Shown in pieces: positions 1 through 8,126 of a stretch of 64,000 bases of DNA. The notes under the pieces are model-generated. The model ran no database searches, was not told the origin of the DNA, and saw only the letters and a program-made list of their open reading frames with translations. The stretch covers positions 53,468 through 117,467 of the forward strand of contig JAHDPL010000005.1 of the NCBI GenBank assembly GCA_018434355.1. Reading direction: 5' to 3'. This stretch comes from Sporomusaceae bacterium (lineage in GTDB: Bacteria; Bacillota; Negativicutes; UBA1444). The translations under genes were made by a program, and so were the position numbers. The first letter of the stretch is position 1. Every line of letters begins with the position of its first letter.

Positions 1-1
1 T

Positions 2-679
2 AGCCTCGGCGTTCTGGCGGTGCAGGATATCCGGCCGGATATCATTGCCAAGCAGATTGAAGCGATTTTTGCAGACATGGGAACAGATGCTGTAAAAGTG
101 GGGATGGTATCGCAACCGGAAACGATCCGGACCATTGCCGAGGGGTTACGCAAATATGCAGCCCCGCTGGTTGTCATCGATCCGGTGATGGTTTCAAAAA
201 GCGGCTACCATCTGTTGCAACCGGAGGCGGAAACGGTGCTGATCCAGGAACTTTTGCCGCTGGCTGACGTAGTGACGCCGAACATCCCCGAGGCGGAAGC
301 GATCGTGAAACGCGCTATCCATACGCTGACGGACATGGAGGAGGCGGCCCGTGCCATCCATGCAATGGGGGCGAAGAATGTCTTGCTCAAAGGCGGCCAC
401 CGCGAGGAAGACGCAACCGATATCCTGTTTGACGGTCGGAGTTGTCAACGACTGACCGCGGCGCGGGTGCCGACAAAAAATACGCACGGAACGGGCTGTA
501 CCCTGTCCTCGGCCATCGCGGCCAATCTGGCGAAGGGGTTGACGGTAGCGGCTGCGGTTGTCGAAGCAAAGCGCTATATTACCGTTGCGATTGAGCATGC
601 GTTGTCCATCGGCAAAGGCGTCGGCCCAACGCACCATTTTTATGAGTTATACCAAAAAGCAGGATTCGTCAATGAATAG
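2..679 (+). CDS. thiD: Hydroxymethylpyrimidine/phosphomethylpyrimidine kinase (5' end outside window)
   Basis: The frame is open from base 2, so the N-terminus lies outside the window. ThiD phosphorylates HMP and HMP-P to HMP-PP, the pyrimidine half of thiamine. The ribokinase-fold signatures are visible: VVIDPVMVSKSG in the middle, TPNIPEAEA, LLKGGH, and the C-terminal anion-hole/catalytic segment NTHGTGCTLSSAIAANLAKG. The last codons overlap the start of thiM, so the two are translationally coupled in a thiD-thiM-thiE operon. Nothing in the visible part is broken. No TPP riboswitch can be assessed because the upstream region is missing. Confidence 0.95.
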   Translation, partial: SLGVLAVQDIRPDIIAKQIEAIFADMGTDAVKVGMVSQPETIRTIAEGLRKYAAPLVVIDPVMVSKSGYHLLQPEAETVLIQELLPLADVVTPNIPEAEAIVKRAIHTLTDMEEAARAIHAMGAKNVLLKGGHREEDATDILFDGRSCQRLTAARVPTKNTHGTGCTLSSAIAANLAKGLTVAAAVVEAKRYITVAIEHALSIGKGVGPTHHFYELYQKAGFVNE

Positions 680-1508
680 GGAGCAAGATTGGTTGGCGCA
701 AATTGCTGCCGGTCTGGGGCAAGTGAGGGTCAGGCAGCCGATTATCCATCATATCACCAACTACATCAGCATCAATGACTGCGCCAATGCTACACTGGCG
801 ATCGGGGGATCGCCGATCATGGCCAATGACCAGGATGAAGTGGCGGAGGTGGCGGCGCAATCGGCTGCATTGGTGCTGAATCTGGGCACGCCCAATACCC
901 GGATGCTGGACTCGCTGGAAGCGGCCGGCAAACAAGCCAATGCGCTGGGGATTCCCGTCGTGTTCGACCCGGTCGGCGTTGGCTTTACCCGGGTACGCAC
1001 CCGTGCCGTGGCCCAGTTGCTATTATCAGTCCGGATGACGGCTGTGCGGGGCAATCTGGCGGAAATCAGCCGAATGGCAGGACTGGATGTCACCTCGCGG
1101 GGCATCGACGCGTTGGCGGCACAGAACAATGCCGCCGATACCGTAAAACGGGCCGCGCAGAAACTCGGCTGCATCGTGGCGGCCACCGGCGTTTCCGACT
1201 ATATCAGCGACGGGCGTACATTAATCCGCATCGATAATGGCGATCCGCTCATGGCGCGGGTCACCGGAACCGGCTGCATGACGACTTCATTGGTGGCGGC
1301 CTGCTGTGGCGCCATGACAGAGAAATTGGCGGCGGTGACGGCTGGAGTCGCCGCAATGGGGGTCGCCGGGGAAATCGCCCGATCCCTGCTGCAACCCGGC
1401 GAGGGAACCGGTTCGTTCCGGGTCCGCCTGCTTGATGCCGTATCCAATCTGAGCGGCGAAGAGATTTTGAAACGGGGGAAACTGACGGTTGAAACCACGA
1501 ATGATTGA
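672..1508 (+). CDS. thiM: Hydroxyethylthiazole kinase
   Basis: ThiM phosphorylates 5-(2-hydroxyethyl)-4-methylthiazole, a thiazole salvage step of thiamine biosynthesis. I chose ATG 672 because the product (278 aa) begins in the usual family position (MNREQDW followed by RQPIIHHITNYI), and it overlaps the thiD stop by 8 bp. An upstream in-frame start at 558 would lie inside thiD. Family hallmarks: HHITNYISINDCAN, GGSPIM, the long PVVFDPVGVG motif, and the Gly-rich GTGCMTTSLVA near the C-terminus with the conserved Cys. The 3' end overlaps thiE. Confidence 0.95.
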   Translation: MNREQDWLAQIAAGLGQVRVRQPIIHHITNYISINDCANATLAIGGSPIMANDQDEVAEVAAQSAALVLNLGTPNTRMLDSLEAAGKQANALGIPVVFDPVGVGFTRVRTRAVAQLLLSVRMTAVRGNLAEISRMAGLDVTSRGIDALAAQNNAADTVKRAAQKLGCIVAATGVSDYISDGRTLIRIDNGDPLMARVTGTGCMTTSLVAACCGAMTEKLAAVTAGVAAMGVAGEIARSLLQPGEGTGSFRVRLLDAVSNLSGEEILKRGKLTVETTND

Positions 1509-2115
1509 CTATTCTTTGATGCTGGTCACCGACCACTGCAGTGACGCCGCTGCTTTTTGCTCCATCGTGGAGAAGGCTTTGCAGGCAGGCGCGACAGTGT
1601 TGCAGTTGCGGGAAAAAACGGCGACGACGCGCGATTTTTATCAGTTGGCGCTGCGAATCAAACCGATTGCCAGACAATACAATGTTCCGCTGCTGATTAA
1701 CGACCGGCTAGACATTGCCTTGGCGGTGGATGCCGACGGAGTGCATGTCGGCCAGGAAGATTTGCCGGTGGCGGTTGTGCGACGATTGATTGGGCCGGAC
1801 AAGATTCTTGGTGCGACGGCGGCCACGCCGGAGGCGGCGCAGACGGCTGAACGGGAAGGCGCCGATTATATCGGCAGTGGCGCCATGTTTCCGACGCGGA
1901 CTAAGCCAGGAAAACCGGTGCTGCCGATGAATGTGCTGGCGCAGATCAAGCAGTCGGTGAAAGTTCCTGTAGTGGCGATTGGCGGAATCACGGCAGATAA
2001 TTTGTTGACGCTCAAAAACACAAGCGTTGATGGTGTGGCGATTGTTTCGGCAATCATGGACAGTGCCGACCCGGCGGCAGCGACGCAAGAAATATTATCA
2101 CGCTGGTGCAAATAG
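1501..2115 (+). CDS. thiE: Thiamine-phosphate synthase
   Basis: ThiE joins HMP-PP to thiazole phosphate to give thiamine monophosphate. This is a TIM barrel of about 204 aa. Diagnostic motifs: LQLREK near residue 38, LLINDRLDIA, the DGVHVGQEDLP loop, GSGAMFPTRTKPG (phosphate/thiazole site) and VVAIGGI. ATG 1501 gives the typical start MIDYSLMLVTD. A TTG four codons upstream (1489) is possible. The gene overlaps the thiM stop and is the last gene of the thi cluster; no terminator is obvious in the 128 bp that follow. Confidence 0.95.
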   Translation: MIDYSLMLVTDHCSDAAAFCSIVEKALQAGATVLQLREKTATTRDFYQLALRIKPIARQYNVPLLINDRLDIALAVDADGVHVGQEDLPVAVVRRLIGPDKILGATAATPEAAQTAEREGADYIGSGAMFPTRTKPGKPVLPMNVLAQIKQSVKVPVVAIGGITADNLLTLKNTSVDGVAIVSAIMDSADPAAATQEILSRWCK

Positions 2116-2243
2116 CAATAACAAATGAAAATGCAGGAATCCCGGTAACAAGGAGATTGAACAGGCAAAGGCGAATAAGACTATCGGCAGGAATCGATCC
2201 CTGCTAAAAGAGTAGAAATGTAGCAAAGAGAGGGAATGGTTAA

Positions 2244-3125
2244 ATGAAAAAAATGTCCATGCGAATGTTCCTGGTTCTGGCAGTTCTGGTTGTCACTCTC
2301 ACAAGTTCGGTATCGGCTGATGTCGGTTATCTGGGCCCGGCGGCCACGTATACCGAGGAAGCGTCGATCCTGTTTTTTGGTGACAAAGAAACCTTTGTGC
2401 CGATGAAAACTGTGCCGGAAACCCTGGCCGGCGTGAAAAGCGGTGAATTCCGCTATGCAGTGGTGCCGATCGAAAATACCGTCGGCGGGCCGGTGTTCAA
2501 TTATCTCGATGCGGTGATCAATGATCCGGCGTTTGTCGTGGTCGGCGAAGTGAATCTGCCGATTCGTCAGACGCTGATGGTGGTTCCGGGCACGGTGCTC
2601 AGCGATATCAAAACTGTCTTGTCGCACCCGCAGGGGATTGCCCAGGGCAAAGACTGGCTGAAAGCAAACTTGCCTGAGGCCAAACTGATTGAAGTCCCCA
2701 GTACTGCCGAAGGCGCCCGCCGGGTGGCGGACGGTCAGGACAAGTCGGTTGCCGCCATCGCATCGCCGCAGGCTGCGGTAACTTATAAGCTGGCTGTTTT
2801 GGCCAAGCAGATCGAAGTGACGAAAACCAATGTAACCCGTTTCTGGGTGGTTACGCTAAAGCCGTTCCAAAAATTCGGCCAGACCCGGACTGCGCTGGTG
2901 GCACAAGGACCTGCCGCTGCACTGCCCAAGTTGCTGAGGGACATCGACGCTGCCGGTTACAAACTGGTTTCCCTGCATGACCGTCCAGCCAAAACACTGC
3001 TGGGAGAGTATGTGTTTGTTGTCGAGCTGGCAGGAGATGGTCGGCGAGAAGCGCTGACGGAAGTATTGGCAAAACATGCGGCTAGCATGAAGAGCCGGGT
3101 ACTAGGCAGTTTTGATGTAAAATAG
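2244..3125 (+). CDS. Prephenate dehydratase (PDT + ACT domains) with an N-terminal signal peptide
   Basis: Prephenate dehydratase turns prephenate into phenylpyruvate. Residues 1-25 (MKKMSMRMFLVLAVLVVTLTSSVSA) form a classic Sec signal: basic n-region, hydrophobic core, VSA cleavage site. The mature part starts DVGYLGPAATYTEEA, where cytoplasmic PheA enzymes normally begin. The catalytic TRFWVV motif (family TRFxxI/L) and PIENTVGG are present. They are followed by an ACT-like regulatory domain (about 207-290) in which the Phe-binding ESRP motif reads HDRPAKT. The gene stands alone with its own terminator. The dehydratase assignment is strong; a periplasmic or extracytoplasmic location is inferred from the signal peptide. 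An amino-acid-sensing role is an alternative. Confidence 0.85.
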   Translation: MKKMSMRMFLVLAVLVVTLTSSVSADVGYLGPAATYTEEASILFFGDKETFVPMKTVPETLAGVKSGEFRYAVVPIENTVGGPVFNYLDAVINDPAFVVVGEVNLPIRQTLMVVPGTVLSDIKTVLSHPQGIAQGKDWLKANLPEAKLIEVPSTAEGARRVADGQDKSVAAIASPQAAVTYKLAVLAKQIEVTKTNVTRFWVVTLKPFQKFGQTRTALVAQGPAAALPKLLRDIDAAGYKLVSLHDRPAKTLLGEYVFVVELAGDGRREALTEVLAKHAASMKSRVLGSFDVK

Positions 3126-3152
3126 GCTGACCTGCCTAATTTAACGTTTTGT

Positions 3153-3179
3153 GGCGGTTGTCTGACAGCCGCCTTTTTT
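3153..3179 (+). terminator. Rho-independent terminator after the prephenate dehydratase gene
   Basis: GGCGGTTGTC pairs with GACAGCCGCC (one G-U pair, tiny loop) and is followed by TTTTTT. It sits 30 bp after the stop codon. Confidence 0.85.
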
Positions 3180-3237
3180 GTTCAGCAAAACCTTTGGTTA
3201 GCAGGAGAATACTCCGGTTGCTGCGAAATTATTCTCC

Positions 3238-3978
3238 ATGAACGCATATCTGTGGTATTTGCTTTATGTCGCGGCAGTGATTGCCGCAGCAATATTAATG
3301 GTTCGCAGAACGGGTCGCCGTGTGGCAGCCGTCCCGCCGGACTTGCTGGAGGTTGCCTGGTTGCGCGACCAGGCGGGCGGCGTACTGGAAGTAGTGGTGT
3401 TTGGCCTTTACTGCCGGGAACTGGTCGAGTTGGCTGCGGTGCCAGGAGAGCATAAACTGCTGCTACGGATCAAGGGGCAGCGCCATTCGCAGGACTTGAC
3501 CGCACTGGAGCAAACAGCAGTTGATGTCTTTGCTCTGATTCAGCACAAAACAAGCAGGAACGAAGCTAGACAAAAGTGGTTTGCAGCAACTGGTGAATTG
3601 AGGGGTGACGTGATTAAAAAAGGCTGGTGGCGCAAAGCCACAGCCAGTAAAAAAATTCTGACTGCCTTAGTTCCAGTGCTGATTTCAGTCGGTTGCCTGC
3701 GGTTCATCAATCTTTACGAAGGGTCGCTGCAGGTCGGGTTAGGTGTTACCGTTCTGGTGCTGGCTGTTTTGGGTCGCCGATTGGTGGCCAACGAACTGGA
3801 AGGCCCGACCGAACAGGGACGATTGTTGCTGGCTGAACTAAGACGGTCGGCGTCACAGGAAAATGAAATGGCATGGCAGGTTGCGCTGCATGGCAGCCAG
3901 GTCCTTGAGCGAAACACGAAATTCCGTAGCTTTGGAGTTTTGACGCGGGCGGTACCGTTTCAGCAATTAAACCGATAG
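3238..3978 (+). CDS. Hypothetical membrane protein, possibly TIGR04222-like
   Basis: I do not recognise this 246-aa protein with certainty. It has an N-terminal transmembrane helix (about 4-22), then a basic stretch and a soluble region starting PPDLLEVAWLRDQAGGVLEVVVF. That region recalls the 'PxxLxEVAYLRGG' start of the uncharacterised TIGR04222 membrane family. A second hydrophobic block (about 140-180, two helices: ILTALVPVLISVGCL and VGLGVTVLVLAVLG) follows, then a charged C-terminus. It is flanked by a terminator and by the gamma-carbonic anhydrase gene. No enzyme motif is visible. Confidence 0.6.
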   Translation: MNAYLWYLLYVAAVIAAAILMVRRTGRRVAAVPPDLLEVAWLRDQAGGVLEVVVFGLYCRELVELAAVPGEHKLLLRIKGQRHSQDLTALEQTAVDVFALIQHKTSRNEARQKWFAATGELRGDVIKKGWWRKATASKKILTALVPVLISVGCLRFINLYEGSLQVGLGVTVLVLAVLGRRLVANELEGPTEQGRLLLAELRRSASQENEMAWQVALHGSQVLERNTKFRSFGVLTRAVPFQQLNR

Positions 3979-4048
3979 GTAAAAAGAACCAACATGTCGA
4001 ATTAATAATTTAATAATGTAACACTATTATAGAGATGGAGCGATTGCG

Positions 4049-4597
4049 ATGATGAAAGAATTTGAAGGAAACCAACCGGATTTGGACGAAAAGACGTTTT
4101 TGGCCGATGGGGCAAGAGTCATCGGCGCCGTAAAAATGAAAGAGTTCAGCAGTATCTGGTGCAATGCCGTAGCCCGTGGCGACGTGGCGCGCATTGAAGT
4201 CGGACGCTATAGCAATGTGCAGGATAATGCCGTGCTGCATGTCGCAGATGATCACCCCTGCATCATCGGCGATTTTGTTACTGTCGGCCATAGCGCCGTG
4301 GTTCACGGGGCAGTGGTGGAAGACCATTGCCTGATCGGTATTGGCGCGATTGTATTGACCGGAGCTGTGGTCGGGACCGGCAGTATCGTGGCCGCCGGTG
4401 CGCTGGTGCGCGAAGGCCAGGTCATTCCGCCCCATTCGCTGGTCGTCGGCGTACCGGCCAAGGTCGTTCGGTCGATTCCCGAAGACTGGGACAGCATTCA
4501 TGCCCAGGCATTGAAATACAAGACACTTTGGACCGAGCGCTACGGAATTATGCCCAATGCAGGTGGAGAGAGTTACCACGGCGAACAGATAGTATAA
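4049..4597 (+). CDS. Gamma-carbonic anhydrase family protein (hexapeptide repeat)
   Basis: Left-handed beta-helix protein of 182 aa, the usual length for the YrdA/CaiE/gamma-CA group. The hexapeptide pattern runs from SIWCNAVARGDVARIEVGRYSNVQDNAVLHVADDHPC through IGDFVTVGHSAVVHGAVVEDHCLIGIGAIVLTGAVV. The metal-site histidines of the family are present (VLHV, VGHSAVVH), with the conserved Gln-Asp-Asn (VQDN). The C-terminus is alpha-helical. Members hydrate CO2 or are acyl-carrier-like relatives with unknown activity; the sequence alone does not settle which. It lies 21 bp upstream of the SagB-like gene and is probably co-transcribed with it. Confidence 0.88.
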   Translation: MMKEFEGNQPDLDEKTFLADGARVIGAVKMKEFSSIWCNAVARGDVARIEVGRYSNVQDNAVLHVADDHPCIIGDFVTVGHSAVVHGAVVEDHCLIGIGAIVLTGAVVGTGSIVAAGALVREGQVIPPHSLVVGVPAKVVRSIPEDWDSIHAQALKYKTLWTERYGIMPNAGGESYHGEQIV

Positions 4598-4618
4598 GCG
4601 AGAATTAAGGAGTTCATC

Positions 4619-5359
4619 ATGAAAGATACAGGCAAGGATTTTATCCGGCTGACGCACTATGAACACCTTACTCCATCCGACCAGAGCCAGGGAGTTCCTG
4701 CTCCCGCACTGGAATCGCCGTATTGCGGCGGTGGGCCGCTGATGCATCTTGGCAAACCGCTGCAGCCAAAATCGGAAAATGCTTTGATGGAAAACACGCT
4801 GACCGGTCGGCGCAGCATTCGTCGTTTTTCTCATGCTCCATTGAGCATCGAGGAACTGTCATGGCTACTCTGGTGTACTCAGGGCGTGCAGCAGGTCATT
4901 CCACCTTCGACGATCCGCACCGTGCCTTCGGCAGGCGCCCGGCATCCGCTCGATACCTATGTGTTGGTCAACCGGGTAAAGGGCCTAAATGCGGGACTAT
5001 ACCGCTATGTTGCGTTGGAACACGCAATAGGCCAGTTGCGGCTGGATGCGAAAATTGGCCCGTTATTGCAGGAAGCCTGTTTGGGACAGGACATGGTGGT
5101 GTCTGCCGCGGTCAGCTTTTTCTGGGTGGCGGATGCTTACCGCAGCGCCTGGCGATATAGTGAACGGGCCTGGCGATATGTATTTCTCGATGCCGGACAT
5201 GTGTGCCAAAATCTTTATTTGGCGGCAGCGCCGATTCAATGCGGGGTTTGCGCCATTGCTGCATTTGATGATGCAAAGCTCAACAACCTGATCGGCGTCG
5301 ACGGGGAAAATCAGTTTGCCGTTTACGCGGCAGTCGCGGGAAAATTGCCGTCGCGCTGA
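4619..5359 (+). CDS. SagB/ThcOx-family FMN-dependent dehydrogenase (nitroreductase fold)
   Basis: 246-aa nitroreductase-superfamily protein. FMN-binding and family signatures: GRRSIRRFSHAPLSIEELSWLLW (the family 'RRSxRxF' start), TVPSAGARHPLDTYVLV, and ERAWRYVFLDAGHVCQNLYLAA near the C-terminus. SagB enzymes oxidise azolines in peptide natural products, but stand-alone homologues without a cyclodehydratase or precursor peptide are common in anaerobes. No such partner is visible here, so the substrate is unknown. RBS AAGGAG precedes the start. Confidence 0.88.
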   Translation: MKDTGKDFIRLTHYEHLTPSDQSQGVPAPALESPYCGGGPLMHLGKPLQPKSENALMENTLTGRRSIRRFSHAPLSIEELSWLLWCTQGVQQVIPPSTIRTVPSAGARHPLDTYVLVNRVKGLNAGLYRYVALEHAIGQLRLDAKIGPLLQEACLGQDMVVSAAVSFFWVADAYRSAWRYSERAWRYVFLDAGHVCQNLYLAAAPIQCGVCAIAAFDDAKLNNLIGVDGENQFAVYAAVAGKLPSR

Positions 5360-5442
5360 AAAGGATTGTCCCGCCTGTTGTCGAATAAAACAATAACAAG
5401 GCTGTGACAGCCGGATTAAGATTTGAAAGGGGTCAGATAATC

Positions 5443-5910
5443 ATGAAGGGAAACGCAAAACTGATCGACACGTTAAATGCATTGCTGGCGGATGAACTCG
5501 GTGCAATCAACCAGTATATCGTGCACGCGGAGATGTGTGAAAACTGGGGCTACGGCAAACTGCACGACCATTTTGAGAAGCGGGCCATTGACGAGATGAA
5601 GCATGCGGGCAAACTAATCGCGCGGATTCTGTTCCTGGAAGGCATGCCAATTGTCAGCAAGCCGAGTCCGATTCACATTGGCAGCGATGTGCCGAAAATG
5701 TTCCAGTACGACCATGAAGCAGAAGCAGGGGCAATTGCCGCTTACAATGAAGCGATCATGCTGGCCGGCGAAGTCAAGGATTATGCTACAAGGGAAATAT
5801 TGGAGAATATCCTGAACGACGAAGATGCCCACATTGATGCGATTGAAGAAAACCAGGACCAGATCGGTCACATGACCTTGGGGATTTATCTGACGACCAA
5901 AGTTGACTAA
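5443..5910 (+). CDS. bfr: Bacterioferritin
   Basis: Four-helix-bundle iron-storage/ferroxidase protein of 155 aa. I chose ATG 5443 because it follows AAAGGGGTCAGATA and gives MKGNAKLIDTLNALLADELGAINQY, the normal bacterioferritin start. Di-iron ligands are present: E in LADELGAINQY, the EMKH pair in AIDEMKHAGKL, and later ENILNDEDAH. The Met of DEMKHA is the position of the axial haem ligand in classical bacterioferritins, so haem binding is plausible. It probably protects against oxidative damage in an anaerobe. It stands alone between the nitroreductase and the MerR gene. Confidence 0.92.
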   Translation: MKGNAKLIDTLNALLADELGAINQYIVHAEMCENWGYGKLHDHFEKRAIDEMKHAGKLIARILFLEGMPIVSKPSPIHIGSDVPKMFQYDHEAEAGAIAAYNEAIMLAGEVKDYATREILENILNDEDAHIDAIEENQDQIGHMTLGIYLTTKVD

Positions 5911-5934
5911 TACGGCAAATCTTTTGTTTTGTTG

Positions 5935-5975
5935 GACCCCCTGTGCGTTCTTGTGTAAGGAACTTGCAGGGGGTC
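5935..5975. repeat. Inverted repeat between bfr and the MerR-type gene
   Basis: GACCCCCTG (5935-5943) and CAGGGGGTC (5967-5975) are perfect complements, extended inward by GTTC/GAAC. No U-run follows in either direction. It may be a weak terminator for bfr or an operator for the downstream MerR regulator. Confidence 0.5.
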
Positions 5976-6000
5976 TGTCAGTCAGGGAGCGATGGGTGCG

Positions 6001-6825
6001 ATGCAAAACAGGTTCTCGATCGGTGAAATGTCCAAATTGATGAATATCCCTGTCAAAACACTGCGTTACTATGATGAAATCGGTCTGTTCAAACCGCATG
6101 AGGTCAACCGGCATACCGGGTATCGCTACTACTCGACCGAACAGTTTGAACAACTGGATATCATCAAGTATTTGCGTTTGTTGGGAGTGCCGCTCAGTGA
6201 AATCCGGGCGCATTTTACCCATCGGCGGGTGGAATATTTCTTGCACCTGTTGCAACGTCAGGAAGCCTCAATCAACGAAAAAATTCACGAATTGGAGATG
6301 ACCCGGCGCAAGTTCGGTAGCCGAATCAAAGAGTTGCAGGAGGCGCTGTCGGGGACGCGGATAGAAGTGCCGGAAATCCGCTTTTTTTCCGAACGACAGG
6401 TTTTGCGGGTGCAGGAAAGCGTGCAAAGCGGGCCGAGCCTGGAAATGTCGGTGCGCAAATTGGAAAAATTGATCGGCGCCAGACAGTCGCCGATTTTTAT
6501 CGGCAAAGTCGGTCTGACCGTTTCAGAAGAAAATATGTTGCAGGGCAACTTTTTGGAGTATAGTTCGGTATTTATCCTGGTGGAAGATTCCAGCGATGAA
6601 ACCGAGTTTGCCGTGACCGTGCCGGCCGGCGAATACGCCTGCCTGTTGTTTCAGGGACTGCATGGAAATTCACCGCGACATTACCGTGCGTTATTGGAGT
6701 TCATTTCCCGCCAGGGCTTCACCATCGCCGGGGAAGCGTTGGAACGGGCGATTGTCGACGAGTTTATTTCTCAGGACAATCAACGCTTTCTGACAGAGAT
6801 CCAGATTCCGGTCCGACCGGCCTGA
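6001..6825 (+). CDS. MerR-family transcriptional regulator with GyrI-like effector domain
   Basis: N-terminal winged HTH of the MerR family: FSIGEMSKLMNIPVKTLRYY, then GYRYYSTEQFEQLDIIKYLRLLGVPLSEI. A coiled-coil linker (about 75-115) follows, then a C-terminal region of about 150 aa with a GyrI/AraC-E like layout (VTVPAGEYACLLFQG, then an FIxxQGFTIAGEALER helix). This is the architecture of BmrR-type multidrug sensors. I prefer ATG 6001 (GGGAG at good spacing) over ATG 5992. No drug-efflux gene is adjacent, so the target is unknown. The upstream inverted repeat is a candidate operator. Confidence 0.88.
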   Translation: MQNRFSIGEMSKLMNIPVKTLRYYDEIGLFKPHEVNRHTGYRYYSTEQFEQLDIIKYLRLLGVPLSEIRAHFTHRRVEYFLHLLQRQEASINEKIHELEMTRRKFGSRIKELQEALSGTRIEVPEIRFFSERQVLRVQESVQSGPSLEMSVRKLEKLIGARQSPIFIGKVGLTVSEENMLQGNFLEYSSVFILVEDSSDETEFAVTVPAGEYACLLFQGLHGNSPRHYRALLEFISRQGFTIAGEALERAIVDEFISQDNQRFLTEIQIPVRPA

Positions 6826-6848
6826 TCGAATCGTATCAAATTAATAGC

Positions 6849-6899
6849 GGGGGCTTCGCCAGGCTGTTTGAAACGGGGTTGGCGGCGGCCTCTTTTTGT
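6849..6899 (+). terminator. Probable terminator after the MerR-type gene
   Basis: An imperfect stem (GGGGGCTTCGCCA against TGGCGGCGGCCTC) is followed by TTTTTGTT. It separates the regulator from the buk cluster. Confidence 0.55.
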
Positions 6900-7046
6900 T
6901 GCCCGATTTCCTACCGCCTATCAAACAGGAATCAGCGACAAAGTGATGAAGTATAATGTATTAAATCTTGACTCTCCTGTTGCTGGAGGGTTTATTGTTA
7001 TACATAGCATGAGGCGCAACGTCGCCGGAATATGAGGAGGAAGACA

Positions 7047-8111
7047 GTGGAACGGATACTGGCCGTCAACCCGGGGGCAACTTCAACTAAATTCGCCGTA
7101 TTTGAGGGCGAAACCGTCTTGGTCAAAAAGACGGTGGAACATCATGGAGACGAACTGAAAGCTTTTTCCCGCGTGTTTGACCAATATCCCTACCGGATCG
7201 ATTTGTTGCGACGGGAGCTTGCCGAGGCAGGGATTGAATTGTCATCCCTGCATGCGGTGGTTGGCCGTGGCGGCTTGATGAAACCGCTGGACGGCGGAAC
7301 ATATCAGGTGAATGAAACCATGGTGCAGGAGATGGAGAAGGCGGAACGCGGCGAGCACGCATCCAATCTTGGATCGGTTATCGCCTATACATTGGGACGA
7401 GAACTGGGTATTCCGGCGTTTATCGTCGATCCCGTATCCGTCGACGAACTGGAGCCGGTCGCCCGGATCTCCGGATCACCTTGGTTTGACCGGGTTAGCA
7501 TGACGCACGCGCTGAACATGAAGGCCGTTGCCCGGAAAGTGGCGGCGGAACTCGGCAAAAAATACGAAGAAGCCAATCTGGTCGTGGCGCATCTGGGGAC
7601 TGGAGTGTCGCTGTCGGCGCATCAGGGCGGCCGGATGATTGATATCGTCGATGGTAAAGATGAGGGGCCGTTCGCACCGGACCGTTGCGGCAATGTACCT
7701 TGCAGCCAACTGGTCAAACTCTGTTTCTCCGGTAAATATAGTGAACAGGATATCAAGGCCGGTTTGTTCGGTTCGGGCGGTCTACATGCCTATCTTGGCA
7801 CCAAGGATATCCGTCAGGTCAAAAAAATGGCCGAGGCTGGCGATGCCAAAGCTGCTTTGCTGCTTGATGCGCTGGCTTATCAAGTGGCTAAGTCAATCGG
7901 CTCGCTTGCCACCGTATTGAAGGGGAAAATCGACAGGATCGTTTTAACCGGCGGCATGGCCTATGCCACCTATTTTACGGCGGACATCGTGGATCGGGTC
8001 GGTTTCATCGCGCCGGTGACGATCGTGCCGGGCGAAGAGGAACTGGAATCTTTGGCAGCCGGGGCGCGTCGAGTGTTGCGGGGCGAAGAAACCGCCCGCA
8101 GCTATTCATAA
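7047..8111 (+). CDS. buk: Butyrate kinase
   Basis: Converts an acyl phosphate (butyryl-P or a branched/aromatic analogue) plus ADP to the acid plus ATP. GTG 7047 gives MERILAVNPGATSTKFAVF and has an AGGAGG upstream; ATG 7032 overlaps that Shine-Dalgarno. ASKHA acetokinase-family motifs: NPGATSTK (phosphate 1), VGRGGLMKPL, VAHLGTGVSLSAHQGGRMID, and VLTGGMAY near the C-terminus. At 354 aa it has the family's usual length. It begins the buk-ptb-membrane protein-iorAB cluster, which suggests ATP formation from acyl-CoA made by the 2-oxoacid oxidoreductase. Confidence 0.95.
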   Translation: MERILAVNPGATSTKFAVFEGETVLVKKTVEHHGDELKAFSRVFDQYPYRIDLLRRELAEAGIELSSLHAVVGRGGLMKPLDGGTYQVNETMVQEMEKAERGEHASNLGSVIAYTLGRELGIPAFIVDPVSVDELEPVARISGSPWFDRVSMTHALNMKAVARKVAAELGKKYEEANLVVAHLGTGVSLSAHQGGRMIDIVDGKDEGPFAPDRCGNVPCSQLVKLCFSGKYSEQDIKAGLFGSGGLHAYLGTKDIRQVKKMAEAGDAKAALLLDALAYQVAKSIGSLATVLKGKIDRIVLTGGMAYATYFTADIVDRVGFIAPVTIVPGEEELESLAAGARRVLRGEETARSYS

Positions 8112-8126
8112 GGGAGGCGAGCACCG

